The notes under the pieces were generated by a model. That model was not told where the DNA came from. It saw nothing but the letters and a program-made list of their open reading frames with translations, and ran no database searches. Shown here one piece after another: positions 41,562 through 50,799 of a stretch of DNA of 64,000 bases. The position numbers and the translations under genes are program-made. The stretch's first letter is position 1; the number at the start of each line of letters is the position of its first letter. The DNA comes from Flavobacterium indicum GPTSA100-9 = DSM 17447 (GTDB lineage Bacteria; Bacteroidota; Bacteroidia; Flavobacteriales; Flavobacteriaceae), in NCBI RefSeq assembly GCF_000455605.1, contig NC_017025.1, positions 2,728,001-2,792,000 of the forward strand, given 5' to 3'.

Positions 41562-43598
41562 ATGTATTTAAAATATTTTTTTACAATCCTCTTTTCACCT
41601 GTTATTTTTTGCCAAACAAAAGATTCAATTAAAAACAGTGATAAAGGAATAGATGAAGTGGTGGTTACTGGAACATTAAAACCCGTACATCGTTTAGAAA
41701 CTCCTGTGCCTGTTGAAGTCTACAATAGTACATTTTTAAAGAAAAATCCAACTTCTAATATTTTTGAAGCCTTACAAAATGTAAATGGAGTGCGACCACA
41801 ATTGAATTGCAATATTTGCAATACAGGCGATATTCATATTAATGGTTTAGAAGGTCCCTACACTATGGTTACCATTGACGGAATGCCTATTGTTAGTGCA
41901 CTTTCGACTGTTTATGGTTTATCGGGTATACCCAATTCTTTAATTGAAAAAATAGAAGTTGTAAAAGGTCCAGCTTCATCCTTATATGGTAGTGAAGCTG
42001 TTGGTGGATTGATCAATATTATTACTAAGTCTCCAAAAAACGCTCCTCTTGTTTCTGCAGATTATTTCACTACATCCTGGTTGGAAAACAATGTTGATTT
42101 AGGCATAAAATACAACTTAGGTAAAAAAATCCAATCAATTCTAGGTTTAAATTATTATAACTACAATTCACCCATAGACAATAACAACGATGGTTTTTCA
42201 GACGTAACTTTACAAGAACGAATTTCTATTTTTAACAAATGGAATATTGAACGAAAAAATAATAAAATTTTCACCGTTGCTGGTCGCTTTTTTTATGAAG
42301 ACCGATGGGGTGGACAACTAAATTGGAATAAATCGTATCGTGGTGGTTCAGAAGTTTATGGCGAAAGTATTTATACCAAAAGAGAAGAAATCATTGCTAA
42401 ATATGAATTACCAACTACTAAAAATATACATTATTCCTTATCATATACCAATCATGATCAAAATTCAGTTTATGGGAATACCGTTTACTTAGCCAAACAA
42501 CAAATTGCATTCCAACAACTGACATGGAATACCTCCATTAAAAAACAGGATTTCTTGATGGGTTTTGCTCATCGCTATCAATTCTATAATGACAATACAA
42601 CTGCAACGGTTAAACCAGAAAAGAATTCCATTTATAGTGGGTTTTTTCAAAATGAAATAACCATTTCAAAGCAACATAAAGTGTTAGTTGGTTACCGATT
42701 GGATTATAACCGCAATCATGGATATATTCACACCCCACGTTTTGCTTACAGGTTTAAATTTACTGAAAATGACATCCTGCGTTTTAATACTGGAACTGGA
42801 TTTAGAATAGTGAATTTGTTTACTGAAGAACATGCGGCTTTAACAGGTTCGAGAACAGTTATTTTAAAAGAAAATTTAAAACCCGAAAAATCAATTAATG
42901 TCAATTTAAACTATTTAAAGAAATTTCATTTCAAAAACCTATCCGTGTTAACTATAGAAACTTCGGCTTGGTACACTCATTTTTACAATCAAATTTTACC
43001 TGATTATGATAGCAATCCTAATGAAATCTTGTATCAGAATTTAAACGGTTATGCTACAACAAACGGAATCAATCTTGCATTGGACTATGTTTCCAATTTT
43101 GGATTGAAAATTATGTTTGGAAGTACTTATTTAACTAGTTTTAAACATGAAAACGGCACGAAAACTAGACCTATTTTAACTGAAAATTTTAGTGGTAACT
43201 GGGGAATAAGTTATGATATCCCCACTCTTTTTCTATCCATCGATTATACTGGAAATGTTTACAGTCCCATGCGTTTACCTTTATTAAGTAATTTAGATCC
43301 AAGAAATCCCAATTCACCTTGGTGGAGTATTCAAAACATTCAATTCACCTATAAAAAATGGAGACAAGCTGAACTTTTTGGTGGTGTTAAAAACCTGTTA
43401 AACTGGACTCCAAATAAAAATACTCCTTTTTTAATTGCACGTGCCAATGATCCATTTGATCAACAAGTACAATTTAACGCTGATGGTCAAGTATTGGCTA
43501 CGCCCGATAATCCTTATGCCTTAACTTTTGACCCAAGTTATGTATATGGACCCAATCAAGGAATACGAGCATTTTTAGGTTTTAGATTTCGATTATAA
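41562..43598 (+). CDS. TonB-dependent receptor, siderophore/metal type
   Basis: 678 residues with a short signal peptide (MYLKYFFTILFSPVIFCQ). The plug domain includes VVTGTLKPVHRLETPVPVEV and, at residues ~75-140, CNICNTGDIHINGLEGPYTM and IEVVKGPASSLYGSEAVGGL. The CxxC in the plug is characteristic of a Bacteroidota subgroup often found beside metal genes. The barrel ends AFLGFRFRL. Divergent from the DtxR-family gene, so it is probably its target. Confidence 0.87.
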   Translation: MYLKYFFTILFSPVIFCQTKDSIKNSDKGIDEVVVTGTLKPVHRLETPVPVEVYNSTFLKKNPTSNIFEALQNVNGVRPQLNCNICNTGDIHINGLEGPYTMVTIDGMPIVSALSTVYGLSGIPNSLIEKIEVVKGPASSLYGSEAVGGLINIITKSPKNAPLVSADYFTTSWLENNVDLGIKYNLGKKIQSILGLNYYNYNSPIDNNNDGFSDVTLQERISIFNKWNIERKNNKIFTVAGRFFYEDRWGGQLNWNKSYRGGSEVYGESIYTKREEIIAKYELPTTKNIHYSLSYTNHDQNSVYGNTVYLAKQQIAFQQLTWNTSIKKQDFLMGFAHRYQFYNDNTTATVKPEKNSIYSGFFQNEITISKQHKVLVGYRLDYNRNHGYIHTPRFAYRFKFTENDILRFNTGTGFRIVNLFTEEHAALTGSRTVILKENLKPEKSINVNLNYLKKFHFKNLSVLTIETSAWYTHFYNQILPDYDSNPNEILYQNLNGYATTNGINLALDYVSNFGLKIMFGSTYLTSFKHENGTKTRPILTENFSGNWGISYDIPTLFLSIDYTGNVYSPMRLPLLSNLDPRNPNSPWWSIQNIQFTYKKWRQAELFGGVKNLLNWTPNKNTPFLIARANDPFDQQVQFNADGQVLATPDNPYALTFDPSYVYGPNQGIRAFLGFRFRL

Positions 43599-43601
43599 AA
43601 T

Positions 43602-43631
43602 AAAAAGAGCTTCTATTGAAGCTCTTTTTAT
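43602..43631. terminator. Bidirectional terminator
   Basis: 12-bp stem AAAAAGAGCTTC / GAAGCTCTTTTT, loop TATT, between the receptor (+) and the efflux adaptor gene (-). Confidence 0.85.
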
Positions 43632-43641
43632 TTTGAACACT

Positions 43642-44766
43642 TTATTCTTCTTTATTTTTTGAAGCCATTAATACCGTGTAAGCATTTTTAGTGACTATTT
43701 TTTTATGCTGAAGTACCTCATAATTTCTAATTTCCGTAACTTCTTTTGAAACCAATCCTGTTTGAACTTCAATCATTTTAAAAACTAAATTATGCTCTTG
43801 AACAAACACATAATTTTTCCCTTCAAAATTTACTACCGCTTCATGCGGAACAACAAAAGCTTTATCATTGGTTAATTCAATAACAGCATTAATGTAATTT
43901 CCTGGAATTAATTTATTGGTAAAATTCGAAATCTTGCCATAAACCTCAACCGAATTATTTTTTTCATCAAAACTTTTATTTACGTATTGAATAGAAGTCG
44001 AATAAATCACATCGGGTTGTGCGTTCGTATAAACTTTTAATTTTTGACCAATCGATAAATTCGCAGCATCTTTATCGAAAACTTGTAGTTGTACGTACAT
44101 ACTTTTGTTGTCCATTATTTGAAACAAAGCATCAGTTGCATTTACATATTTACCTAAATTGACATTTACTTTGGTTAACATACCCGAAATTGGTGCTACA
44201 ATGCGAACCGATTTTGAGATCGAATTTTCACTTAAATTCGCCGGATTAATATTTATTAATCGCAATTTTTCTTCGAGTGCCTTTAATGTAATTTTATTTT
44301 TGGCGTAGTCACTCTCAGCTAACTGATACGTTTTATCACTGCTGGCCTGTGAAGCATTTAATTCTTTTTGACGTTGGTAATCTTTTGAAGAATACAACAA
44401 TTGTTGCTTAGTACTTAAATACTCCTGCTGTAATTGAACATAGGCTTGATCTTCAACTACCGCCAAAAGTTGGCCTTTGCTTACTTGCATTCCCGGCATT
44501 ACTTTTAAAGCCTTTATGTATCCGCCTAAAGGCATGCTTACACTTGCAACTGCATCGGGGGATAAGGTAATTTTACCATTAACTTTAATCGTACTATTCA
44601 TCGCTTGTTGCTGTATAGTACCAAAAGATAGGTCAGCATTTTTTAATTGCGTTGCCGTTAAGATTACTTCATTTTCTTCCCTGTTTTTTTCAGCTACTGT
44701 TGTTTCGGTTTTAGACTGACAACTGATTACCAATACAATTGAAAGTAAATAATATATATATTTCAT
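43642..44766 (-). CDS. Efflux RND periplasmic adaptor (CzcB/CusB-like) lipoprotein
   Basis: 374 residues; lipoprotein signal ending LVISCQSK (Cys16). The membrane-fusion layout is visible: a barrel-sandwich half (PLGGYIKALKVMPGMQVSKG), a coiled-coil hairpin (residues ~110-170: LQQEYLSTKQQLLYSS), the second half (VRIVAPISGMLTKVNV), and a beta-barrel domain. It links the inner-membrane pump to its outer-membrane channel. It lies 6 bases downstream of the pump gene. Confidence 0.9.
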   Translation of the reverse strand: MKYIYYLLSIVLVISCQSKTETTVAEKNREENEVILTATQLKNADLSFGTIQQQAMNSTIKVNGKITLSPDAVASVSMPLGGYIKALKVMPGMQVSKGQLLAVVEDQAYVQLQQEYLSTKQQLLYSSKDYQRQKELNASQASSDKTYQLAESDYAKNKITLKALEEKLRLININPANLSENSISKSVRIVAPISGMLTKVNVNLGKYVNATDALFQIMDNKSMYVQLQVFDKDAANLSIGQKLKVYTNAQPDVIYSTSIQYVNKSFDEKNNSVEVYGKISNFTNKLIPGNYINAVIELTNDKAFVVPHEAVVNFEGKNYVFVQEHNLVFKMIEVQTGLVSKEVTEIRNYEVLQHKKIVTKNAYTVLMASKNKEE

Positions 44767-44772
44767 GATTTT

Positions 44773-47700
44773 TTAATTTGTAGTTTGATATAATACTTGA
44801 ATAATCGCATCGTTATAAGACTTCACTTTTTCTAAATAATCCAATCTCGATTCTAAAGCCTGATTCATAATCCATGACCATTCCATAAAATTGATTTCTC
44901 CTTTAAAAATTTGATTATTCGCTGTTGAAATCATCGATGTTGCTCCTGGCAAAACATTTTCTTCGTAATTTTTTAGTACCAGTAAATCGTTATTTCTTTT
45001 GTTTTCAAAAGATTGCCAAGTATTTTCCACTAATTTCTTTTGTAATTCCGATTGATTCGATAAAATAGTACTATTGATTTTATAAGCTTCTCTTCGGGCT
45101 TTGTTAGCTCCGTTAAAAATGGGAATTCCTAAATTTAATTGAAACGATTGAAAACGAGTTCCACTTCCATACAGCACATCATCTGCACCCATACCTTGCA
45201 TAGTCATACTATAATAACCTACAGTAATTTCTGGAATTAAGGCTGCTTTTTCTACCTTTATAGCCGCTTCATTGGCTCTTTTTTCTTTTTCTATCATTTG
45301 CAATTGAAGATGATTAGAGACAAAATCGGAATACGATTGATTTTCAATCTTAACACTACTGTAATTAGGCATCAAAATTTCTTTTGACTGAATTAAGTAC
45401 TGCATTTGTAATTGCAATTGATAAATTAATTCCTGATTCTTTTTTAAATCCGCTGTAATTTTTGCTACTGCCAATTCGGCTCCGTTTTTTTCCAAATGAT
45501 TGGTTTCTCCTAATTTCAACCGTAATTTCGCTTTTTCTAAAAATTGATTGTAAATGGAATCCGATTGCAACAACACTTTTTCACGCTCTAATGCATAAAT
45601 TAAATCGTAAAAGTTTTGAGTTATCGCCCTTTTTACTTCATTTTCAGAAGATTTATAATTCAGCTGAGCCAACTCCGTTTGCGCTTGATACCAACTTTTC
45701 TTTTGGGCATTTAGAAATGGAAAACTGATATTCTGTGTTACTCCAATTCGGTTATCATTAAATGCACTATTTAATTGACCGTATTCACCCACAATATTTA
45801 AAGCCGGAATTTCATTGGCCGATTTTACTAAAACTTGAGCTGCATTTACCCGTTGTTTTTCATTTTTTATAACCAAATTATTCGTCAAGCCTTGCTCAAT
45901 TACTTGATTTAAAGTTACTTTATTCTGTGCAATACTAGAAAACCCTAGAAATAAGAACAACACAACTAGTCCATTTTTAGGCATAGAAACTGAAGATTTT
46001 TTTTCAAACAACATATATAAAATAGGTAAAATGAATAATGTTAAAAAAGTGGCCACTAATAATCCGCCAATCACTACGGTTGCCAATGGGCGTTGAACCT
46101 CAGCTCCCGAACCATTACTTAAAGCCATAGGTAAAAACCCAAGTGAAGCTACAAAAGCAGTCATTAAAATAGGTCGTAAACGTTTTTTTGTTCCGATTAA
46201 AATAATTTCGGTTAAATCGGTAATCCCTTGTTTTTTTTGCGCATTAAATTCGGCTATTAATACAATTCCGTTCAATACTGCAACGCCAAATAAAGCAATG
46301 AAACCAACTCCAGCACTGATACTGAAAGGCATGCCTCGGAGCGCTAAAAACAAAATACCTCCAATAGTAGAAAGCGGAATGGCCGTATAAATCAGTAAGG
46401 CTTGCTTAATCGATTTAAAAGCAAAATACAACAATAAGAAAATTAAAAGTAAAGATATGGGAACAGCAACCATCAAGCGGTCTTTGGCTGCATTTAAATT
46501 TTCAAAACTTCCACCATATGTAATGTAATATCCTGTTGGAAATTTAATTTGTGCTTCTACCTTTTGTTTCATTTCATTAACCAAGGTTTGCACATCTGAT
46601 TCATGTACATTAAATCCAACTACAATTCTTCTTTTAGTATCTTCACGTTGAATTTGGTTTGGGCCATTAATGATGGAAACATTAGCTACCACTTGCAAAG
46701 GCACTTGAGCTCCTGAAGGCGTTGGAATCAATAAATTTTGAATGTCTTGCAGGTTTTGTTTCTCATTTGGATTTACTCGTACGACCAAATCAAATCGGCG
46801 TTCACCCTCAAATAACAATCCGGCACTTTGTCCTGCAAAAGAAGCATTCACCACCTTATTAACATCAGCAACATTCAATTGATATTGTGCTAACACATTT
46901 CTTTTGTAATCAATTACTACTTGTGGCATGCCACCAATAGGTTCCACATACAAATCTTTGGCCCCTTTAATAGAATTGACAATTTTACCTACTTTATTGG
47001 CATACTTTGAAAGCGTATCTAAATCTTCGCCATAAATTTTACACACCACATCTTGTCGGGCACCCGTCATTAATTCATTAAAACGCATTTGAACTGGGTA
47101 TTGAAAACCAACCGTGATTCCCGGCACTTCTTGCAAAGCTTCACTCATTTTATCTGACAACTCATTGAATGTTTCGGCAGAAGTCCATTCTTTTTTATCT
47201 TTTAAAATCACCATCATATCGGCAGCTTCCATAGGCATAGGATCCGTAGGGACCTCCCCACTTCCAATTTTGGTCACCACTTTTTCTACTTCAGGAAATC
47301 TACTTTTTAAAATTCCTGCCGCTTTTTGGGTGGATGCGATTGTGGTATTTAAATTACTTCCCGTTAATACGCGGGTTTCAACAGCAAAATCTCCTTCTTC
47401 TAACGACGGTATAAATTCTCCACCCAGTTGAGATATTACTACTAATGAAAAAACAAAAGCTATGACAACACCAATAATAATCTTTTTTTGATTGTGCAAT
47501 GCCTGAATTAATCGAGTACTGTAAACTCGTTCTAAAAAAGCCATTAATTTTTCAGAAATACTTTGTGGATTGTGTTTGATATTTTTCAACACCACAGCAC
47601 TCATCATCGGAATATAAGTCAAGGACAAAATAAAAGCTCCTATCAAAGCAAAGGCGACAGTTTGCGCCATTGGTTTAAACATTTTTCCTTCAATACCTTG

Positions 47701-49104
47701 TAAGGTAAAAATTGGAAGATATACAATCAAAATGATAATCTGACCAAAAACAGCACTATTCATCATTTTTTTTGCCGAGCTATTCACTTCTTTATTTACT
47801 TCATCCTGACTTAACGAAAGGGTTTCTTCTTTTTGATGGCGATGAAAAATTTGATGAATTACCGCTTCAACAATAATTACAGCCCCATCAACAATTAATC
47901 CGAAATCTAAAGCGCCTAAACTCATTAAGTTTCCACTAACCCCAAAAAGATTCATCATGATAATGGCAAACAACATAGAAAGTGGAATTACAGAGGCCAC
48001 TAACAATCCGGCTCTTAAATTCCCGAGGAAAACTACCAAAACAAAAATGACAATTAACGCTCCTTCAATTAAGTTTTTCTCCACGGTACCAATGGCATTA
48101 TTGACCATTTTGGTTCGGTCTAAAAACGGTTCAATTACTACACCTTCAGGTAATGTTTTTTGAATTTGAGCAATGCGTTCTTTTACATTTTTTATTACTT
48201 CACTACTATTGGCTCCTTTGAGCATCATGACTATGGCACCAGATACTTCTCCTTCATTGTTATAACACATGGCACCATAACGAGTAGCGAAACCATTTTT
48301 TACTTCTGCCACATCTTTAATATACAAAGGCACGCCTGATTTTGTAGTAATTGGTGTATTTTCAATCGCCTCCAAATTCTGAATTAATCCTTCACTTCGA
48401 ATGAATAAAACAGACGCTTCTTTTTCAATATAAGCACCTCCTGTGTTTTGATTGTTTTTTTCAAGTGCATCAAAAACATCTGTGATGGTAATCCCATTTG
48501 CGTTCAATTTATTAGGTTGAATACTAATTTCGACTTGACGAAGTTTACCACCGAAGCTACTAATTTCTGCCACGCCTTTTACACCAGTCAATTGACGCTT
48601 TACTACCCAATCTTGAATGGTTCGTAATTCAGTTGCATCGTATTTTTGTTCGTATCCTTTTTTAGCACGAACTACATATTGGTAAATTTCTCCTAAACCA
48701 GTTGAAATTGGCCCAAGTTCTGGTGTTCCCATCCCTTGAGGCAATTGACTTTGAACTTGCTGTAAGCGTTCAGTAACTTGTTGTCGTGCCCAATACACAT
48801 CTACATCATCTTCAAAAACAATAGTTACTAAAGACAAACCAAATCGAGAAAAACTTCTAATTTCTTTTAATCCCGCAATATTTGCATTGGCTTGTTCAAT
48901 AGGAAAAGTAACTAATCGCTCAATATCTGTTGCACCAAAAGAAGGTGCTACAGTAATTACTTGTACTTGATTATTAGTAATATCGGGCACAGCATCGATA
49001 GGTAATTTTTGAACATTATAAACTCCAAACCCAACAAGGACAATGGTAAATAATGCAATGATGAGTTTATTCTTAACAGAAAACTCTATAATTTTATTTA
49101 ACAT
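44773..49104 (-). CDS. CzcA-type heavy-metal RND efflux pump fused to a TolC-like outer-membrane factor
   Basis: 1443 residues in one reading frame. Residues 1-~1040 are a complete RND permease: LPIDAVPDITNNQVQV at the start, two periplasmic loops, and 12 membrane segments. The TM4 motif LDFGLIVDGAVIIVEA is the form of Zn/Co/Cd/Ni exporters (CzcA) rather than of Cu/Ag exporters. Residues ~1043-1062 (GLVVLFLFLGFSSIAQ) look like a signal peptide. They are followed by ~380 residues of a TolC-family factor (VTLNQVIEQGLTNNL, long helices). Such fusions are known in Bacteroidota. Cleavage after SSIAQ could release the channel part; that is an inference. Confidence 0.9.
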   Translation of the reverse strand: MLNKIIEFSVKNKLIIALFTIVLVGFGVYNVQKLPIDAVPDITNNQVQVITVAPSFGATDIERLVTFPIEQANANIAGLKEIRSFSRFGLSLVTIVFEDDVDVYWARQQVTERLQQVQSQLPQGMGTPELGPISTGLGEIYQYVVRAKKGYEQKYDATELRTIQDWVVKRQLTGVKGVAEISSFGGKLRQVEISIQPNKLNANGITITDVFDALEKNNQNTGGAYIEKEASVLFIRSEGLIQNLEAIENTPITTKSGVPLYIKDVAEVKNGFATRYGAMCYNNEGEVSGAIVMMLKGANSSEVIKNVKERIAQIQKTLPEGVVIEPFLDRTKMVNNAIGTVEKNLIEGALIVIFVLVVFLGNLRAGLLVASVIPLSMLFAIIMMNLFGVSGNLMSLGALDFGLIVDGAVIIVEAVIHQIFHRHQKEETLSLSQDEVNKEVNSSAKKMMNSAVFGQIIILIVYLPIFTLQGIEGKMFKPMAQTVAFALIGAFILSLTYIPMMSAVVLKNIKHNPQSISEKLMAFLERVYSTRLIQALHNQKKIIIGVVIAFVFSLVVISQLGGEFIPSLEEGDFAVETRVLTGSNLNTTIASTQKAAGILKSRFPEVEKVVTKIGSGEVPTDPMPMEAADMMVILKDKKEWTSAETFNELSDKMSEALQEVPGITVGFQYPVQMRFNELMTGARQDVVCKIYGEDLDTLSKYANKVGKIVNSIKGAKDLYVEPIGGMPQVVIDYKRNVLAQYQLNVADVNKVVNASFAGQSAGLLFEGERRFDLVVRVNPNEKQNLQDIQNLLIPTPSGAQVPLQVVANVSIINGPNQIQREDTKRRIVVGFNVHESDVQTLVNEMKQKVEAQIKFPTGYYITYGGSFENLNAAKDRLMVAVPISLLLIFLLLYFAFKSIKQALLIYTAIPLSTIGGILFLALRGMPFSISAGVGFIALFGVAVLNGIVLIAEFNAQKKQGITDLTEIILIGTKKRLRPILMTAFVASLGFLPMALSNGSGAEVQRPLATVVIGGLLVATFLTLFILPILYMLFEKKSSVSMPKNGLVVLFLFLGFSSIAQNKVTLNQVIEQGLTNNLVIKNEKQRVNAAQVLVKSANEIPALNIVGEYGQLNSAFNDNRIGVTQNISFPFLNAQKKSWYQAQTELAQLNYKSSENEVKRAITQNFYDLIYALEREKVLLQSDSIYNQFLEKAKLRLKLGETNHLEKNGAELAVAKITADLKKNQELIYQLQLQMQYLIQSKEILMPNYSSVKIENQSYSDFVSNHLQLQMIEKEKRANEAAIKVEKAALIPEITVGYYSMTMQGMGADDVLYGSGTRFQSFQLNLGIPIFNGANKARREAYKINSTILSNQSELQKKLVENTWQSFENKRNNDLLVLKNYEENVLPGATSMISTANNQIFKGEINFMEWSWIMNQALESRLDYLEKVKSYNDAIIQVLYQTTN

Positions 49105-49174
49105 GAAAATTTGCTTTAAATGAATACTCTATTTCTGTTACATCAAAAAAAAGTGATAACAGTTATATAAACAT

Positions 49175-49558
49175 TTAAGCTATTTTAGGCGGTTGCCAAA
49201 TCGAAGTTAAAAAACTTGAGATGAATACTTGACTTTCATTAAAATTAGGAACCAACTCATCCTGAACAGCCGGTTGAGGCTCAAAAAAAGTAATTTGTTC
49301 CGGTAAAGCTAAAACCACATTGGGGTGATTATCTTGAAAATTTTTAAAGGGCAATTGCATATCTTTGTCATGATCGGCATCAATATGCTTTCCATTTAAA
49401 TAATGCATTTCCAAAAAGCTAAGTAAGGAAAGTGCTTTGTTTTCTCTTTTATGCTCTAAATAATGTTCCATAAGTAATGGGGTCTTCACTAACTGATGCA
49501 CTTCAGTCATTGAAAACAAATACACAACCAAAAATACTATGGACAAATATTTTCTCAC
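49175..49558 (-). CDS. Small exported protein upstream of the metal efflux pump
   Basis: 127 residues with an N-terminal hydrophobic segment (MRKYLSIVFLVVYLFSM). A His/Asp-rich stretch (HYLNGKHIDADHDKDMQLPF) in the middle could bind metal. The C-terminus ends SFLTSIWQPPKIA. Similar small proteins often precede RND efflux genes in Bacteroidota. It is the first gene of the operon, 70 bases before the pump. A periplasmic metal-sensing or chaperone role is speculative. Confidence 0.65.
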   Translation of the reverse strand: MRKYLSIVFLVVYLFSMTEVHQLVKTPLLMEHYLEHKRENKALSLLSFLEMHYLNGKHIDADHDKDMQLPFKNFQDNHPNVVLALPEQITFFEPQPAVQDELVPNFNESQVFISSFLTSIWQPPKIA

Positions 49559-49644
49559 ACAACAAAAGTAATAATTATTTATTTTGTTTGTATTAATAAT
49601 ATCATAAATAAAAGTAACTTTACTTTTTTTATAAAAGGTTTGAA

Positions 49645-50799
49645 ATGCAACATTATCACTATATATTTACGGGCGGTGGATTAGGAACGTTAATGACCTT
49701 GTATCATTTTGCAAAAGACAACTTTTATCGTGACAAACAAATATTAGTAATCGAAAAAGAATCAAAAAACAGCAACGACAGAACTTGGTGTTTTTGGGAC
49801 GAAACATCCATTTTTGATTCCATTGCTGATAAAAACTGGCAAAAAGCTTGGTTTAAAAATACTCAAAAAATACAACAATTAGATTTAGGTTCTTACCATT
49901 ATAAAAAAGTTAGAAGTGCCGCTTTTTATAAATACGTTCGTGAAAATATAGAACAAAAATTAACTGTTCATTTCATACAAGAAGAAGTCATAGATTTCTC
50001 AGAACTTGGACAACATTGTTTGGTTAAAACCAATACCAACAATTATACCTGCAATTGTGTTTTTAATAGTATTTACGACCCTACTCCTGTTTTAAACCAG
50101 AAAAAATTTCCTTTAATTCAGCAACATTTTATTGGTTGGGTGGTAAAAACCAAAGAAGCCGTTTTTACAGAAGACTGTCCTACTTTCATGGACTTTTCAA
50201 TTGAACAAAATGGCAATACGCGTTTTATGTATGTTTTACCAAATTCAAAAACGGAAGCTTTAATTGAATATACGTTGTTTTCCAAAGCTCTATTGGAGCA
50301 AAATGAATACGAAAACGCCATCATGGCATACCTCAAAAATTTGGGCGTAACAGCATACGAAATAATAGAAAAAGAACAAGGTAACATCCCCATGACCTGT
50401 TATCCGTTTTGGCAAAAAAACACCCGAAACATTTTACACATTGGAACCGCAGGAGGTTGGACCAAAGCAAGTACAGGATACACCTTTAAAAACGCTTATA
50501 AAATTTCAAAAAGAGTAAGTGATTTCACCAAAACCAATTCAGATTTTAGAACATTTCATTCTAAAACTAAATTTTGGTTTTATGATTTATTGTTGATTGA
50601 TATTTTGTTTGAAAACAATAAAGTAGGCAATCAAATTTTTAGCGCGCTATTTAATGATGGAAAAGCTGCCTTGATTTTTAAATTTTTGGATGAAGAAACT
50701 TCAATATTGGAAGATTTAAAGGTGATTTGGAAATGCCCGAAAGGAATTTTTATTAAAGCGCTTTTCAACCGAATGTTAAAAACGAAATTCAATCTTTAA
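49645..50799 (+). CDS. crtY: Lycopene beta-cyclase (CrtY type)
   Basis: 384 residues. Forms the beta-ionone rings of beta-carotene from lycopene, an early step to zeaxanthin pigments of flavobacteria. The N-terminal nucleotide-binding motif is YIFTGGGLGTLMTLYHF; then VIEKESKNSNDRTWCFW, FMDFSIEQNGNTRFMYVLP, and the C-terminal IGTAGGWTKASTGYTF are characteristic of CrtY. The last ~8 codons (after FNRML) overlap the 3' end of the convergent receptor pseudogene, so the C-terminus seems to have been altered by an insertion (see findings). Other crt genes are not in the window. Confidence 0.92.
   Translation: MQHYHYIFTGGGLGTLMTLYHFAKDNFYRDKQILVIEKESKNSNDRTWCFWDETSIFDSIADKNWQKAWFKNTQKIQQLDLGSYHYKKVRSAAFYKYVRENIEQKLTVHFIQEEVIDFSELGQHCLVKTNTNNYTCNCVFNSIYDPTPVLNQKKFPLIQQHFIGWVVKTKEAVFTEDCPTFMDFSIEQNGNTRFMYVLPNSKTEALIEYTLFSKALLEQNEYENAIMAYLKNLGVTAYEIIEKEQGNIPMTCYPFWQKNTRNILHIGTAGGWTKASTGYTFKNAYKISKRVSDFTKTNSDFRTFHSKTKFWFYDLLLIDILFENNKVGNQIFSALFNDGKAALIFKFLDEETSILEDLKVIWKCPKGIFIKALFNRMLKTKFNL
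50680..50780 (+). repeat. Direct repeat copy 1: 3' end of crtY
   Basis: The stretch from about 50680 to 50780 encodes KFLDEETSILEDLKVIWKCP onwards to FNRML. A second copy lies at 54639-54740 on the same strand. From 50711 to 50780 I count 64 of 70 identical bases with 54670-54739. Confidence 0.8.
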
